Positions 21,034-30,163 of a stretch of DNA of 64,000 bases are shown one piece after another. Both the position numbers and the translations under genes were made by a program. The stretch covers positions 62,001 to 126,000 of the forward strand of contig CAWDDB010000006.1 in the NCBI GenBank assembly GCA_963800975.1, written 5' to 3'. This DNA is from JALYGY01 sp963800975 (GTDB taxonomy: Bacteria; Actinomycetota; Rubrobacteria; Rubrobacterales; Rubrobacteraceae). The notes under the pieces are model-generated. The model saw nothing but the letters and a program-made list of their open reading frames with translations. It was not told the origin of the DNA and did not search any database. Within the stretch, counting starts at the first letter, position 1. Every line of letters starts with the position of its first letter.

Positions 21034-22314
21034 GTGGTGGGACTGGACTCGGATCTTGCGCGGGCCATCGACCGGGCCGTGGAGGAGAGGCGCGACGAGA
21101 CGGTGGGGCTGTTGCAAGAGCTCGTGCGCATCCCGTCGGTCACGGGCGAGGAGGGCGCGGTGCAGGCGAGGGTCGAGCGCGCTTTCGAGGCGCGGGGCCT
21201 GTCCGTGGACGTGTGGGAGGCGAGACCCGAGGACGTCTCCGGTTACCTCGACCACGTCGGCGAGCAGGCGGCGTTCGAGAACCGCCCCAACATCGCCGGG
21301 GTACGCGCGGGACGGGGTGAGGGGCGCTCGCTCCTGTTGAACGCGCACGTGGACACGGTGGCGGGAGGGGACGCCTCCGCGTGGGAGCGCGACCCGTTTT
21401 CGGGGGCGGTCGAGGGGGACCTCGTCCACGGCCGCGGCTCGTGCGACATGAAAGGCGGGCTCGTAACCCACCTGGCGGCGCTCGACGCGCTCTCGGACGT
21501 CGGCGTGGAGCTGCGCGGGGACGTAACCGTGGCGGCCACGGTGGGGGAGGAGAACGGGGGGCTTGGCGCCCTCTCGACGGTGCTGCGGGGCTACAGGGCC
21601 GACGCGGCTCTCATAACGGAGCCCACGCGCCTTGCCCTCGTGCCGGCCCAGGGCGGCTCGCTCGTCTTCAGGCTCACGGTTGAGGGCCGCTCCGCCCACG
21701 CCGCCGTGCGCGACCAGGGCGTCTCCGCGATCGAGAAGTTCGTGCCGCTCTTCGAGGGTCTCATGGCGCTCGAAGGGGAGCGCGAGGCCACCCTGAGCCA
21801 CCCGCTCTATGACGGCCTGAGCAACAAGGCGCCCGTGAACGTCGGGCTGGTGCGCGCGGGCAACTGGGCCTCCACCGTCCCCGAGTCGCTCGTCGCCGAG
21901 GGGCGGGTCGGCCTGATCCCCGGTGAGGAGATCGAGGTGCTCCGCGGGGTGGTAGCCGAGCGTATCGCCGCCGTCGCGCAGCGTGACCCGTGGCTGCGCG
22001 AGCATCCACCGAGGCTGGAGTGGTTCGGCGGCCAGTTCGCCCCGTCGGAGGTGTCGCCGGAAGCCCCGATCTGCGACGCGCTGAAGCTGGCGCACAAGCT
22101 GGTGACCGGCGCGGAGCCGCCCGTCGAGGGCGTGACCTACGGCGCGGACATGCGGCTCTTTATCCGGTTCGGGGAGACGCCCTGCGTGATGTACGGCGCC
22201 GGCGATGTCAACGACGCGCACGCCCCAAACGAGCACCTGAGCATCACGGAGCTCACGACCGCGACCAAGACCGTCGCCTGTCTGCTGGCCGACTGGTGCG
22301 GCGTGGCGGAGTAG
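21034..22314 (+). CDS. M20 family metallopeptidase/deacylase (ArgE/DapE-like)
   Basis: 426 residues. Metal-binding motifs are LLLNAHVDTVAGG and GRGSCDMKGG, with the catalytic glutamate in VGEENGGLG. The dimerisation domain contains GRSAHAAVR. The family removes acyl groups from amino acids or hydrolyses small peptides (acetylornithine or succinyl-diaminopimelate). GTG at 21034 has GGAGG at 21021-21025. The neighbouring permeases suggest N-acyl amino-acid salvage rather than biosynthesis. Confidence 0.85.
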   Translation: MVGLDSDLARAIDRAVEERRDETVGLLQELVRIPSVTGEEGAVQARVERAFEARGLSVDVWEARPEDVSGYLDHVGEQAAFENRPNIAGVRAGRGEGRSLLLNAHVDTVAGGDASAWERDPFSGAVEGDLVHGRGSCDMKGGLVTHLAALDALSDVGVELRGDVTVAATVGEENGGLGALSTVLRGYRADAALITEPTRLALVPAQGGSLVFRLTVEGRSAHAAVRDQGVSAIEKFVPLFEGLMALEGEREATLSHPLYDGLSNKAPVNVGLVRAGNWASTVPESLVAEGRVGLIPGEEIEVLRGVVAERIAAVAQRDPWLREHPPRLEWFGGQFAPSEVSPEAPICDALKLAHKLVTGAEPPVEGVTYGADMRLFIRFGETPCVMYGAGDVNDAHAPNEHLSITELTTATKTVACLLADWCGVAE

Positions 22315-22315
22315 T

Positions 22316-22344
22316 TTGACCGGGTTTTGGGCTGTGACTACAAT
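22316..22344 (+). promoter_or_regulatory. Sigma70-type promoter before the first permease
   Basis: TTGACC (22316-22321), a 17-base spacer, then TACAAT (22339-22344). The same two hexamers with the same spacing occur at 26043-26071 before the second permease. Confidence 0.7.
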
Positions 22345-22493
22345 TCGTGCCTGAAAACCCTGGGGTGGGTTAGAGGGAAAGGAAGCATTATGGAGCGGCA
22401 TGGCATGCTACGGCGGCTCGCCGGTGGCGCGCGGAACGCGGCGCGCGTCGTCGGCGGTATTCCCGATGGGGGTAACCCGGACGCGGAGAAAGC

Positions 22494-23951
22494 ATGACGG
22501 CGCCGAGGCCGGATCCCGCGTCGCAGCGGAGCGTGTTCCGCAGGAAGCCGGTCGACGCCTTCGTAACGGAGACCAGGCCGGACGCCGATGGCGGCGAGCT
22601 CGAGCGGTCCATAGGCCTCTTCCAGCTTACTATGTTCGGGGTCGGGGCCACGATCGGCACGGGTATCTTTATCGTGCTCACCGAGGCGGTACCGGAGGCG
22701 GGCCCAGCAGTCATCGTGTCCTTCATGCTCGCTGGGATCACGGCCGCGCTCACGGCGGTTTGCTACGCGGAGCTCGCATCGACCATTCCTGTCTCCGGAT
22801 CGTCGTACTCCTACACCTACGCCACGATGGGGGAGATAGTGGCGTTCGGTGTAGCGGCTTGCCTGTTGCTCGAGTACGGCGTCTCCTCCGCCGCCGTGTC
22901 GGTCGGGTGGTCGCAATACCTCAACTCGCTGTTCTCCGACGTATTCGGCTTTCGCATGCCGGACGCTATACTCGCTGCGCCGGGCGAAGGCGGCGTACTC
23001 AACCTCCCGGCCATCGTGCTCGTGACGCTGTGCTGTCTGCTGCTCGTGCGCGGAGCGCGTGAATCCGCGCGGGCGAACACGATTATGGTCCTTATCAAGC
23101 TCGCGGTCCTCGTCCTGTTCATCGTGATCGGGTTCACGGCCTTTTCGGGCGATAACTTCGAACCGTTCGCCCCCTTCGGAATCGCTGGCATCGGCGTGGC
23201 CGCCTCGTCGATCTTCTTCTCTTTTATCGGCCTTGACGCCGTCTCGACGGCGGGCGAGGAGGTACACAACCCCCGCAGGAACCTGCCGCTCGCGATCCTC
23301 TTCGCGACCGTCGTCGTGACCACGTTTTACATTCTCGTGTCGGTCGCCGCGATCGGCGCGCAGCCGTATCAGGACTTCGCCGGCCAGGAGGCGGGTCTCG
23401 CGGCGATCCTGCGCAACATCACCGGCTCGAACGTGTGGTCCGCAATCCTGGCCGCGGGCGCGGTCATCTCGATCTTCAGCGTGACGCTGGTCACGCTCTA
23501 CGGGCAGACGCGCATCCTGTTCGCCATGGGACGCGACGGGATGCTCCCTGAGGTTTTTCACCGGGTGGACCCGAGCACTCTCGCCCCGGTTCGCAATACG
23601 ATAATCGTCGGCCTCTTCGTCGGGGCGCTCGCGGGGTTCGTGCCGCTCGGCGTGCTCATAGACCTGACGAGCATGGGAACCCTGGTTGCCTTTACTGTGG
23701 TGTCGATCGGCGTTATCATCCTGCGTCGCACCCAGCCCGATCTACCTCGGGGATTCAGGGTCCCGTTCTACCCGGTAACGCCCGTGCTCAGCGCGGCGTC
23801 CGCGATCTACATAATGTCCGGGTTGCCTCTGACCACGTATGGGCTATTCGTGGTGTGGTTGGGGATCGCGGCGATCATCTACTTCACCTACAGCGTCAGG
23901 CACTCGCAGCTGGCGCACGGCCACGCGGTCGCCACGGAGGAGGAAGAATGA
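22494..23951 (+). CDS. APC-family amino acid permease (cationic amino acid transporter type)
   Basis: 485 residues with about twelve helices. The N-terminal signature GLFQLTMFGVGATIGTGIF and the later SSIFFSFIGLDAVSTAGEEV are typical of the CAT/YfnA branch of APC transporters, which import amino acids. The stop overlaps the start of the following universal stress protein gene (ATGA), so the pair is translationally coupled. The 5' leader is about 140 bases long. Substrate is not determinable. Confidence 0.88.
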   Translation: MTAPRPDPASQRSVFRRKPVDAFVTETRPDADGGELERSIGLFQLTMFGVGATIGTGIFIVLTEAVPEAGPAVIVSFMLAGITAALTAVCYAELASTIPVSGSSYSYTYATMGEIVAFGVAACLLLEYGVSSAAVSVGWSQYLNSLFSDVFGFRMPDAILAAPGEGGVLNLPAIVLVTLCCLLLVRGARESARANTIMVLIKLAVLVLFIVIGFTAFSGDNFEPFAPFGIAGIGVAASSIFFSFIGLDAVSTAGEEVHNPRRNLPLAILFATVVVTTFYILVSVAAIGAQPYQDFAGQEAGLAAILRNITGSNVWSAILAAGAVISIFSVTLVTLYGQTRILFAMGRDGMLPEVFHRVDPSTLAPVRNTIIVGLFVGALAGFVPLGVLIDLTSMGTLVAFTVVSIGVIILRRTQPDLPRGFRVPFYPVTPVLSAASAIYIMSGLPLTTYGLFVVWLGIAAIIYFTYSVRHSQLAHGHAVATEEEE

Positions 23952-24850
23952 GGTACCTGGTCGGCCTCTCCGCCGACCGGGGAGGACACGACGCGCTCGC
24001 CCTTGGCCGCATGCTGGCCAGCAGCGGCGACGTCACCCTCACGGTGTGCATCGTCCTCCCCGAAGTCTGGGGGCACCCCTCGCTCGCTCGCGTGGACGCA
24101 GAGTACGCCGCGTTCCTGAAGCAATACGCCGAGGATGCGATCTCAGAGGCGCGCGAGTTTCTCGGGGACGGCGTGCGGGCCGAGTTCATGACCAAGCCCG
24201 CCGCCTCGGCGACTGAGGGGCTTGTCGCCGTCGCAAGGGAGACGGACGCCTCGCTGGTCGTCCTCGGCTCCGCGCGGCACGGACCGATAGGCAGGTTCAC
24301 GGTCGGCAGCGTCACCAACGAGATGTTGCACTCGTCTCCGGTCCCCGTGGTGCTCACCCCGAGGGGATTGCGCCCGTCTTCGGACGCGCGGCTCAGGCGC
24401 GTCACCTGCGCGTTCGCCGGGACCACCCGCTCCCAGACCGCCTTCGATGCCGCGCTGCAGCTCAGCAAGCGCCACGGTGTGCCGCTGCGGCTAGCCACCC
24501 TCGTCGTTCGCGACAGGCAGATGTACCCCTCGCAGGTAGGCTACGACGCGGAGCGTCTCGTCATCGAGCAGTGGCGGGCGCAGGCGGCCGAGGCTCAGGA
24601 GAAGGCGCTGGCCGAGATTCCCGGCGACGTGGCGGTGGAGGCCGGCGTCTTCTCCGGCCGTGACTGGGAAGACGCGCTCGACGCGCTTCCGTGGGAAGAC
24701 GGCGAGCTGCTCGTCGTGGGGTCCAGCCGGCTCGGGCCCGTGGCGAGGGTCTTTCTCGGCTCCAACTCCACCAAGATCATCCGTAGCTCGCCCGTGCCGG
24801 TGCTGGTCATCCCCCGCGGCGCCGAAGTGTACCTGCAAGACGACGTGTAG
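23948..24850 (+). CDS. Tandem-domain universal stress protein
   Basis: 300 residues with two Usp modules. Module 1 ends LVVLGSARHGPIGRFTVGSV with SSPVPVVLTP. Module 2 ends LLVVGSSRLGPVARVFLGSN with SSPVPVLVIP. The G-x2-G-x9-G(S/T) nucleotide pattern is recognisable in both. Coupling to the permease by a four-base overlap is common for APC-USP pairs and suggests the USP modulates transport. ATG 23948 is fixed by this overlap. Confidence 0.85.
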   Translation: MRYLVGLSADRGGHDALALGRMLASSGDVTLTVCIVLPEVWGHPSLARVDAEYAAFLKQYAEDAISEAREFLGDGVRAEFMTKPAASATEGLVAVARETDASLVVLGSARHGPIGRFTVGSVTNEMLHSSPVPVVLTPRGLRPSSDARLRRVTCAFAGTTRSQTAFDAALQLSKRHGVPLRLATLVVRDRQMYPSQVGYDAERLVIEQWRAQAAEAQEKALAEIPGDVAVEAGVFSGRDWEDALDALPWEDGELLVVGSSRLGPVARVFLGSNSTKIIRSSPVPVLVIPRGAEVYLQDDV

Positions 24851-24856
24851 GGGCGG

Positions 24857-24895
24857 TTCGCGTAGGGGCGGTTCGCGAACCGCCCCGCTACGCGT
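24857..24895. terminator. Bidirectional hairpin terminator
   Basis: 24865-24886 is a perfect palindrome with 11-base arms (GGGGCGGTTCG). It extends outward through CGCGTAG/GCTACGCG with one bulge. The left arm is also directly repeated at 24850-24864. It lies between the convergent USP and aminotransferase genes. Confidence 0.7.
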
Positions 24896-24901
24896 CCTGA
24901 T

Positions 24902-25960
24902 TCAGGCCAACGCCGCCAGCAGGCGGTCGTTCTCCTCGGGCGCCCCGAGGGATACCCTGCTCCACCCGACCGGGTAGCCGAGCGCCTCGCCCTCGCGCAC
25001 CAGCACGCCGGTTCTCTCGAAGACCTTCGGCACGGCGCGGACCATCACGAAGTTCGTGTGCGAGGGCACGTACTCTAGGCCCGCCGCCTCGAAGCCCGCC
25101 TGGACGCGTTCGCGCTCTACCTTCATGAGGCGCGAGCGTTGCGCGATGGCTCCCTGCAGACGCATCGAGACCGTGGCGGCCGCCTGACCCGCCTGATTCA
25201 CGCTGAACGGCACGTGGGCGCGCCAGACGTGATCCGCCAGAGGCTCCGAGGCGATGCCGTAGCCGATCCTGAGCGCCGCTAGCCCGTGCACCTTGGAGAA
25301 GGTCCTGGTGGAGACGACGTTCGCGGAGTCGAGGGCCAGGCGGTGCGAGCCGGCGTACAGGGGGTCGTCGACGAACTCGTAGTAGGCCTCGTCCAGGATC
25401 AGGAGCACGTCCTCCGGCAACGCCCGCGCGAACGATCGCACCTCTTCGAGGGGCAGATACGTGCCCGACGGGTTGTTCGGGTTGCAGAGGATCACGACCC
25501 GCGTCTCGCCCGAGACGGCGTCGAGCATGGCGCCCAGGTCGGCCCTGTGGTGCTCGTCCAGGGGGACCTTGCGCGCCCGCAGCCCGACCACGCTGGCGGC
25601 CGAGACGTAGAAGGGAAACGAGGGCCAGGCGATGACGAGTTCCCCGGGTCGGTCCACCACCTGCATAAGGTCGACAAGCACCTCGCTCGTGCCGTTCCCG
25701 ACGACGACGTTCTCGATGCCGACGCCGGGGTTCGCCTCGGCTATCGCCTCGCGCAGCGGGTCGGAGTCGCGGTCGGGGTAGCGTCCGGCCCTTGCGAGGG
25801 ATTCGACGACCGCCTCCCTCGCCTCGGGGAGCGGGCCGAAGGATAGCTCGTTCATCGTCAACTTGACGTAGTCCTTCGAGCCGCGGTCGACCGAGATCTC
25901 TTCCTCCAGCCGCGGCGGGTGGTAGGGGCGTATCTCGTCCAGCACGGCCCTTAGCTTCAA
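24902..25960 (-). CDS. Histidinol-phosphate-aminotransferase-like PLP enzyme
   Basis: 352 residues of the fold-I class I/II aminotransferases. Landmarks are NELSFGPLPEA, the pyridine-ring pocket CNPNNPSGTY, DEAYYEF, the PLP lysine in STRTFSKVHGLAALRIGYG, and the C-terminal arginine in RVSLGAPEEN. HisC is the nearest well-known relative, but with permeases around it rather than his genes, another amino acid (for example aromatic) is possible. TTG 25960 is preferred over longer options because AGGAAGG precedes it. Confidence 0.8.
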   Translation of the reverse strand: MKLRAVLDEIRPYHPPRLEEEISVDRGSKDYVKLTMNELSFGPLPEAREAVVESLARAGRYPDRDSDPLREAIAEANPGVGIENVVVGNGTSEVLVDLMQVVDRPGELVIAWPSFPFYVSAASVVGLRARKVPLDEHHRADLGAMLDAVSGETRVVILCNPNNPSGTYLPLEEVRSFARALPEDVLLILDEAYYEFVDDPLYAGSHRLALDSANVVSTRTFSKVHGLAALRIGYGIASEPLADHVWRAHVPFSVNQAGQAAATVSMRLQGAIAQRSRLMKVERERVQAGFEAAGLEYVPSHTNFVMVRAVPKVFERTGVLVREGEALGYPVGWSRVSLGAPEENDRLLAALA

Positions 25961-26042
25961 ACCAGCCTTCCTCTCCGAGAGACAAACTACCTGCAGCAGA
26001 AGATAGTGCACCCGAGCGGCGCCCGCAACGCGGGCCGGCGGT

Positions 26043-26071
26043 TTGACCGGGCCACTTGCGGTCAATACAAT
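26043..26071 (+). promoter_or_regulatory. Promoter with overlapping inverted repeat before the second permease
   Basis: TTGACC (26043-26048), a 17-base spacer, then TACAAT (26066-26071). TTGACCG and CGGTCAA form a 7-base inverted repeat spanning the -35 and spacer, a plausible repressor site. Confidence 0.65.
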
Positions 26072-26119
26072 CCGTAACACACGGCATTAGTGCCAAGGGT
26101 TGATTAGCGAGGGGTAGCC

Positions 26120-27550
26120 TTGGAGACACCGGGCCCGCAGCCGACTATCGAGCAGAACGTCACAAGCCAGTCCGAAGAGCTCTCGCGCGCGATCACCGCG
26201 CCGCTGCTGTTCTTCTACGTGCTGGGGGACGTCCTGGGGTCCGGCATCTACGCCCTGATCGGGGTTATGGCGGGCAACGTCGGGGGCGCGTTCTGGACCT
26301 CTTTCGTCGTCGGGGTGGCTGCCGCCATGCTGACCGGCTTCGCCTACGCGGAGCTGATAACCAAGTACCCGCGCGCGGCGGGCGCGGCCCTGTACACAGA
26401 TAGGGCGTTCAATAACCGCTTCTTTACCTTTCTCGTGGCGTTCTGCACGGTGGCCGCGAGCCTGGCTGCCACTGGCGCACTGGCGTTGGCGTTCAGCGGG
26501 TACTTCCTGGAGTTGTTGCAGGCGCTCTTGAGCGTGCCGCTACTCCTGGCGGCCCTCGTCTTCGTCGTCGTGCTGGCGTACGTCAACTTCCGCGGCATCT
26601 CCGAGTCGGTAAAGGCCAACCTGGCCATGAGCGTCACCGAGCTCGCGGGCCTGGCGCTGGTGCTTCTGATCGGGGTCCTGGTCTTTGTCGGCGGCGGCGC
26701 TGATCTCAACCGCCCCTTCGAGTTCAACGAGGGTAGCTCCCCGGTGCTGCTGGCCCTCGCCGGCGCCACGCTCGCGTTCTTCGCGATGACCGGCTTCGAG
26801 AACGCGGCGAACGTGGCCGAAGAGGTTCGGGACCCGAGCAGGGTCTACCCGCTTGCGCTGCTGGGGGGCATGGCTACGGCGGGCTTGATCTACCTGCTCA
26901 TCTCGTTTATCGCCTCGATGGTCGTGCCGACGGACACGCTCGCCCAATCCGACGTGGCGCTGCTCGAGGTGGTGCGGCAGGGCTTGCCCGCCTTCCCCGG
27001 CTGGGTGTTCGCGATCATAGCGTGCGTGGCGATAACCAACACCTGCCTGGTCTCCCTGATCACCCAGTCGAGGATCATGTACGGCATGGCGCGCGAGGGC
27101 GTGGCCCCGCGCGTCTTCGCCCGCACCCACCAGTCCCGGCGCACGCCGTGGGTGGCTATCGTGTTCACCACGATCATCGCGCTGGTCCTGATCGTCGGCG
27201 TCGGGGAGGAGGGTGTCAACACCCTGGCCAGCGCCACCGTGGCGTTCCTGCTGGCGGTCTTCGCCCTGGTGTGCCTCTGCGCGCTCGTACTGCGCCGCGA
27301 CAGCGTCTCCCAGGAGCACTACACGGCGCCGACCGCGATCCTCGTCCTCGGGGTGGTGGTGAACATCGCGCTGCTGCTCTATGTGATGGTGACCGACCTC
27401 CAGGGCGTCGTCGCGGGGGACATAACCCTCAGGGCGAGCGTGGTCGTCGTGTGCCTGCTGATGCTCCTGATAGGGGTCGGGCTGTACTTCGTGAACAACT
27501 TGGCGCAAAGCAGGCTTGACTCGTCGCGTACGCGCGACGGCGGTAGTTGA
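26120..27550 (+). CDS. APC-family amino acid permease
   Basis: 476 residues with about twelve helices. The first helix region, LLFFYVLGDVLGSGIYALIG, and LAFFAMTGFENAANVAEEVRDPSR are APC signatures. It is clearly different from the permease at 22494. TTG 26120 follows GAGGGG at 26109-26114. A single-domain universal stress protein gene follows, repeating the permease-USP pairing seen upstream. Confidence 0.87.
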   Translation: METPGPQPTIEQNVTSQSEELSRAITAPLLFFYVLGDVLGSGIYALIGVMAGNVGGAFWTSFVVGVAAAMLTGFAYAELITKYPRAAGAALYTDRAFNNRFFTFLVAFCTVAASLAATGALALAFSGYFLELLQALLSVPLLLAALVFVVVLAYVNFRGISESVKANLAMSVTELAGLALVLLIGVLVFVGGGADLNRPFEFNEGSSPVLLALAGATLAFFAMTGFENAANVAEEVRDPSRVYPLALLGGMATAGLIYLLISFIASMVVPTDTLAQSDVALLEVVRQGLPAFPGWVFAIIACVAITNTCLVSLITQSRIMYGMAREGVAPRVFARTHQSRRTPWVAIVFTTIIALVLIVGVGEEGVNTLASATVAFLLAVFALVCLCALVLRRDSVSQEHYTAPTAILVLGVVVNIALLLYVMVTDLQGVVAGDITLRASVVVVCLLMLLIGVGLYFVNNLAQSRLDSSRTRDGGS

Positions 27551-27574
27551 AGGCGACGCTTTGTTAGGCGGACC

Positions 27575-28027
27575 ATGGCCCACGTCCTGATCGCCACAGA
27601 CGGCTCGGAGCAGTCGCTGAAGGCGGCCCGTTACCTGCGCACGCTGATCGACCCCGCCTCGCTCGACAGGGTCACCGTGCTCGCCGTGATCCGTCCCCTG
27701 GCCGCGGTGCCTTTCGCGAGCGACTTCGGCGAGGAGGACCACGCCGCCCAGCAGGCGGGCGGCCTCGAAGGTTACTCGTTCCAGCGGGCGGCCCAGGAGG
27801 CCGTCGAACGCGTCGCGGAGGAGCTAGAGGACCTGACCCCGCGGGTGGACACCCTGGTTCGCGGCGGCGCGCCCGCGGACCAGATCATCCGCGCCGCCTC
27901 CGAGCTCGAAGCCGACCTGATCGTGATCGGTGGCAGGGGTAAGGGGGCGGTGGCGGCCATCGTGCTTGGCAGCGTCGCCTACCAGGTGCTGCACCACGCG
28001 CCATGCCCGGTGCTCGTCACGCGGTAG
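27575..28027 (+). CDS. Universal stress protein
   Basis: 150 residues, one Usp domain. It starts HVLIATDGSEQSLKAARYL and ends with the ATP-binding type motif IGGRGKGAVAAIVLGSVAY and APCPVLVTR. The gene lies 24 bases after the permease, probably in one operon. An ATP-binding regulatory role toward the permease is inferred from pairing only. Confidence 0.87.
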   Translation: MAHVLIATDGSEQSLKAARYLRTLIDPASLDRVTVLAVIRPLAAVPFASDFGEEDHAAQQAGGLEGYSFQRAAQEAVERVAEELEDLTPRVDTLVRGGAPADQIIRAASELEADLIVIGGRGKGAVAAIVLGSVAYQVLHHAPCPVLVTR

Positions 28028-28088
28028 GAGCCGGCGTCGCCGGGTGTATAGTTAGCGGAAAGGTACCAGGAGAGCCCGCGGAGGAGAT

Positions 28089-28736
28089 TTGGATAGTCTT
28101 TTCGACGCCGCAGACGGCGGCGAGAACAGGGAGGAGCGCCTGGGAGAGCTTTCCAGGCAGGTGGCGGTGTGCACCAAGTGCGACCTGGCCCTGAGCCGAA
28201 CCAACACCGTATTCGGCACCGGCGACCCCAACTCGCCGCTCGTGCTGATCGGAGAGGGACCGGGCGAGAACGAAGACGCCACGGGGCTGCCGTTCGTGGG
28301 GCGGGCGGGCAAGCTGCTGGACGACATCCTGGCGGCCGTGAACCTGACCCGGGGCCAGATCTACCTGACGAACATAGTCAAGTGCCGGGCCGCGGTCGAG
28401 GAAGGCGGGCGCATGAAGAACCGCCAGCCAAGGACGAGCGAGATCAGGGCCTGCAACCCCTATCTCCAGGGCCAGATCGAAGCCATAAAGCCGGAGCTCT
28501 TGCTCTGTCTCGGCGGGCCCGCCGCGAAGACCCTCATAGACAAGGACTTCCGCATTACCAAGGATCGCGGCCAGTGGTACGACCTGGAGGGCGGCGTCAG
28601 GGCGATGGCTACTTTCCACCCGGCCTACGTTCTGAGGCAGCGCGGCGAGGATCTGCAGAACACCAAACGCCTCGTCTGGAAGGATATTCAGAACGTACAC
28701 GCCGAGTACCGAAAGGCGATGGAGCAGCGCGGTTAG
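28089..28736 (+). CDS. udg: Family 4 uracil-DNA glycosylase (4Fe-4S)
   Basis: 215 residues. Cysteines C28 and C31 (CTKC), C99 (VKC) and C122 are placed to bind the 4Fe-4S cluster typical of this family. The active-site motif is GEGPGENED and the minor-groove motif is HPAYVLR. The enzyme excises uracil arising from cytosine deamination and is common in thermophiles and actinobacteria. The TTG start at 28089 follows GGAGGAG. It is not functionally linked to the flanking genes. Confidence 0.92.
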   Translation: MDSLFDAADGGENREERLGELSRQVAVCTKCDLALSRTNTVFGTGDPNSPLVLIGEGPGENEDATGLPFVGRAGKLLDDILAAVNLTRGQIYLTNIVKCRAAVEEGGRMKNRQPRTSEIRACNPYLQGQIEAIKPELLLCLGGPAAKTLIDKDFRITKDRGQWYDLEGGVRAMATFHPAYVLRQRGEDLQNTKRLVWKDIQNVHAEYRKAMEQRG

Positions 28737-28838
28737 CTACGGGCGAGCCGAAGGTAATAATGTTCATACCGTAATTCGGCGTCGCCTGCTATTATTTGGC
28801 GTGGCTCAGTCAAACGTCGAGAAGGATTACTGGAAAAC

Positions 28839-29900
28839 GTGGTAAGCACAATCTCCGGCAGCCGCATGATGGACGGCGTAGACAAGGACATCCTGAACCT
28901 CATCCAGAAGGAATTCCCGCTGGAGCGGGAGCCTTTCGCGGCGATCGGACGCCAGATAGGAATCGGGGGCGGGGAGGTCATCCGCCGCATAGAGGCGCTC
29001 AAGCGGGGCAGGGTTATTAGGCAGATCAGCGCGATCTTCGACACCCGCGTCCTCGGATACGAGTCGAGCCTGGTCGCGGCCAGGATCCCGCCTCAGCGGC
29101 TCAACGAGGGCGCCAAGGCCATAAACTCCCACCCCGGCGTCTCCCACAACTACGAGCGCAACAACGACTTCAACCTCTGGTACACCGTGGCCGTCCCGCC
29201 TGACTCGCGCCTCGGGCTCGAGGACACCGTCGACGTGCTGCACCGCATCAGCGGCTCCGAGAAGACCCGCGTCCTCCCTACCCTGAAGCTCTTCAAGATC
29301 GGGGTCACCCTGGACTTGAAGGAGGGCGCGACCGCCAGGAAAGAGGCCCCGCAGTACGGGGAGACCGACCGCGAGGAGGCAGACCGGAACATCTCCGAGG
29401 AGGACAAGGCGGCGATCCGCGCCCTGCAAGAGGATATTCCCCTCACGCCGCGGCCCTTCGACCTGTGGGGCAAAGACGTCGGGCTGTCCTACGAAGAGCT
29501 CATCGAGCGCGCCCACGACCTGCAGCGGCGCAAGATCATGCGCCGCTTCTCGGCCGTCCTCTACCACCGCAAGGCGGGCTTCCGGGCCAACGCGATGGGC
29601 GTCTGGAAGGTGCCGGAGGAGCGCATAGAGGAGGTCGGCGACGCCTTCGCCCACTACCAGGCGGTCTCCCACTGCTACCAGCGCCCCACCTACGAAGACT
29701 GGCCGTACTCGGTCTTCTCGATGGTGCACGGCCGCAGCGTCGATGAGTGCGAGGCGGTCCTGGACGCTATGGCCGCAGAGACGGGCCTCACCGAACGGCT
29801 CTCGCTTTACTCCACCCGCGAGTACAAGAAGACCAGAGTGCGTTACTTTACGCCGGAGATGGAGGCCTGGGAGAGGCTCTACGCCGGCGTCCTGCGCTAG
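28839..29900 (+). CDS. Fused siroheme decarboxylase (AhbA-AhbB/NirDLGH type, Lrp/AsnC fold)
   Basis: 353 residues formed by two AsnC-like halves. Half 1 (about 12-165) runs from DKDILNLIQKEFPLEREPFAAI through VSHNYERNNDFNLWYTV. Half 2 (about 188-345) contains IPLTPRPFDLWGKDVG and VSHCYQRPTYEDWPYSVFSM. The paired VSHNYER/VSHCYQR histidine motifs are the catalytic hallmark. These enzymes decarboxylate siroheme on the way to heme or heme d1, usually as separate A and B subunits. GTG 28839 is tentative; ATG 28866 is possible. Confidence 0.85.
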   Translation: MVSTISGSRMMDGVDKDILNLIQKEFPLEREPFAAIGRQIGIGGGEVIRRIEALKRGRVIRQISAIFDTRVLGYESSLVAARIPPQRLNEGAKAINSHPGVSHNYERNNDFNLWYTVAVPPDSRLGLEDTVDVLHRISGSEKTRVLPTLKLFKIGVTLDLKEGATARKEAPQYGETDREEADRNISEEDKAAIRALQEDIPLTPRPFDLWGKDVGLSYEELIERAHDLQRRKIMRRFSAVLYHRKAGFRANAMGVWKVPEERIEEVGDAFAHYQAVSHCYQRPTYEDWPYSVFSMVHGRSVDECEAVLDAMAAETGLTERLSLYSTREYKKTRVRYFTPEMEAWERLYAGVLR

Positions 29901-30163
29901 TCGTCAGGTTTAGGGCTAGGATTTTTGCCGGGCGCCGTTTAGCGGCGCCGCTCGTGGAGCGATGACGGGGACTGTTGAAGCCGGGCTCGCCCCGCCGGCG
30001 TCCGTAACCTGACGCCCCGAGACTCCCGGTTAACTGGATCACACAGACACCCCGGACCTGTCTGGAAGTCGGCCCCTTGTTTGATACAGTGTAGTTACAA
30101 TATGACTTATTTTAGAAGGACGTTTCTAAGGACAATTTCTGTAGTGGTCGTGGGGGGTCGGCG

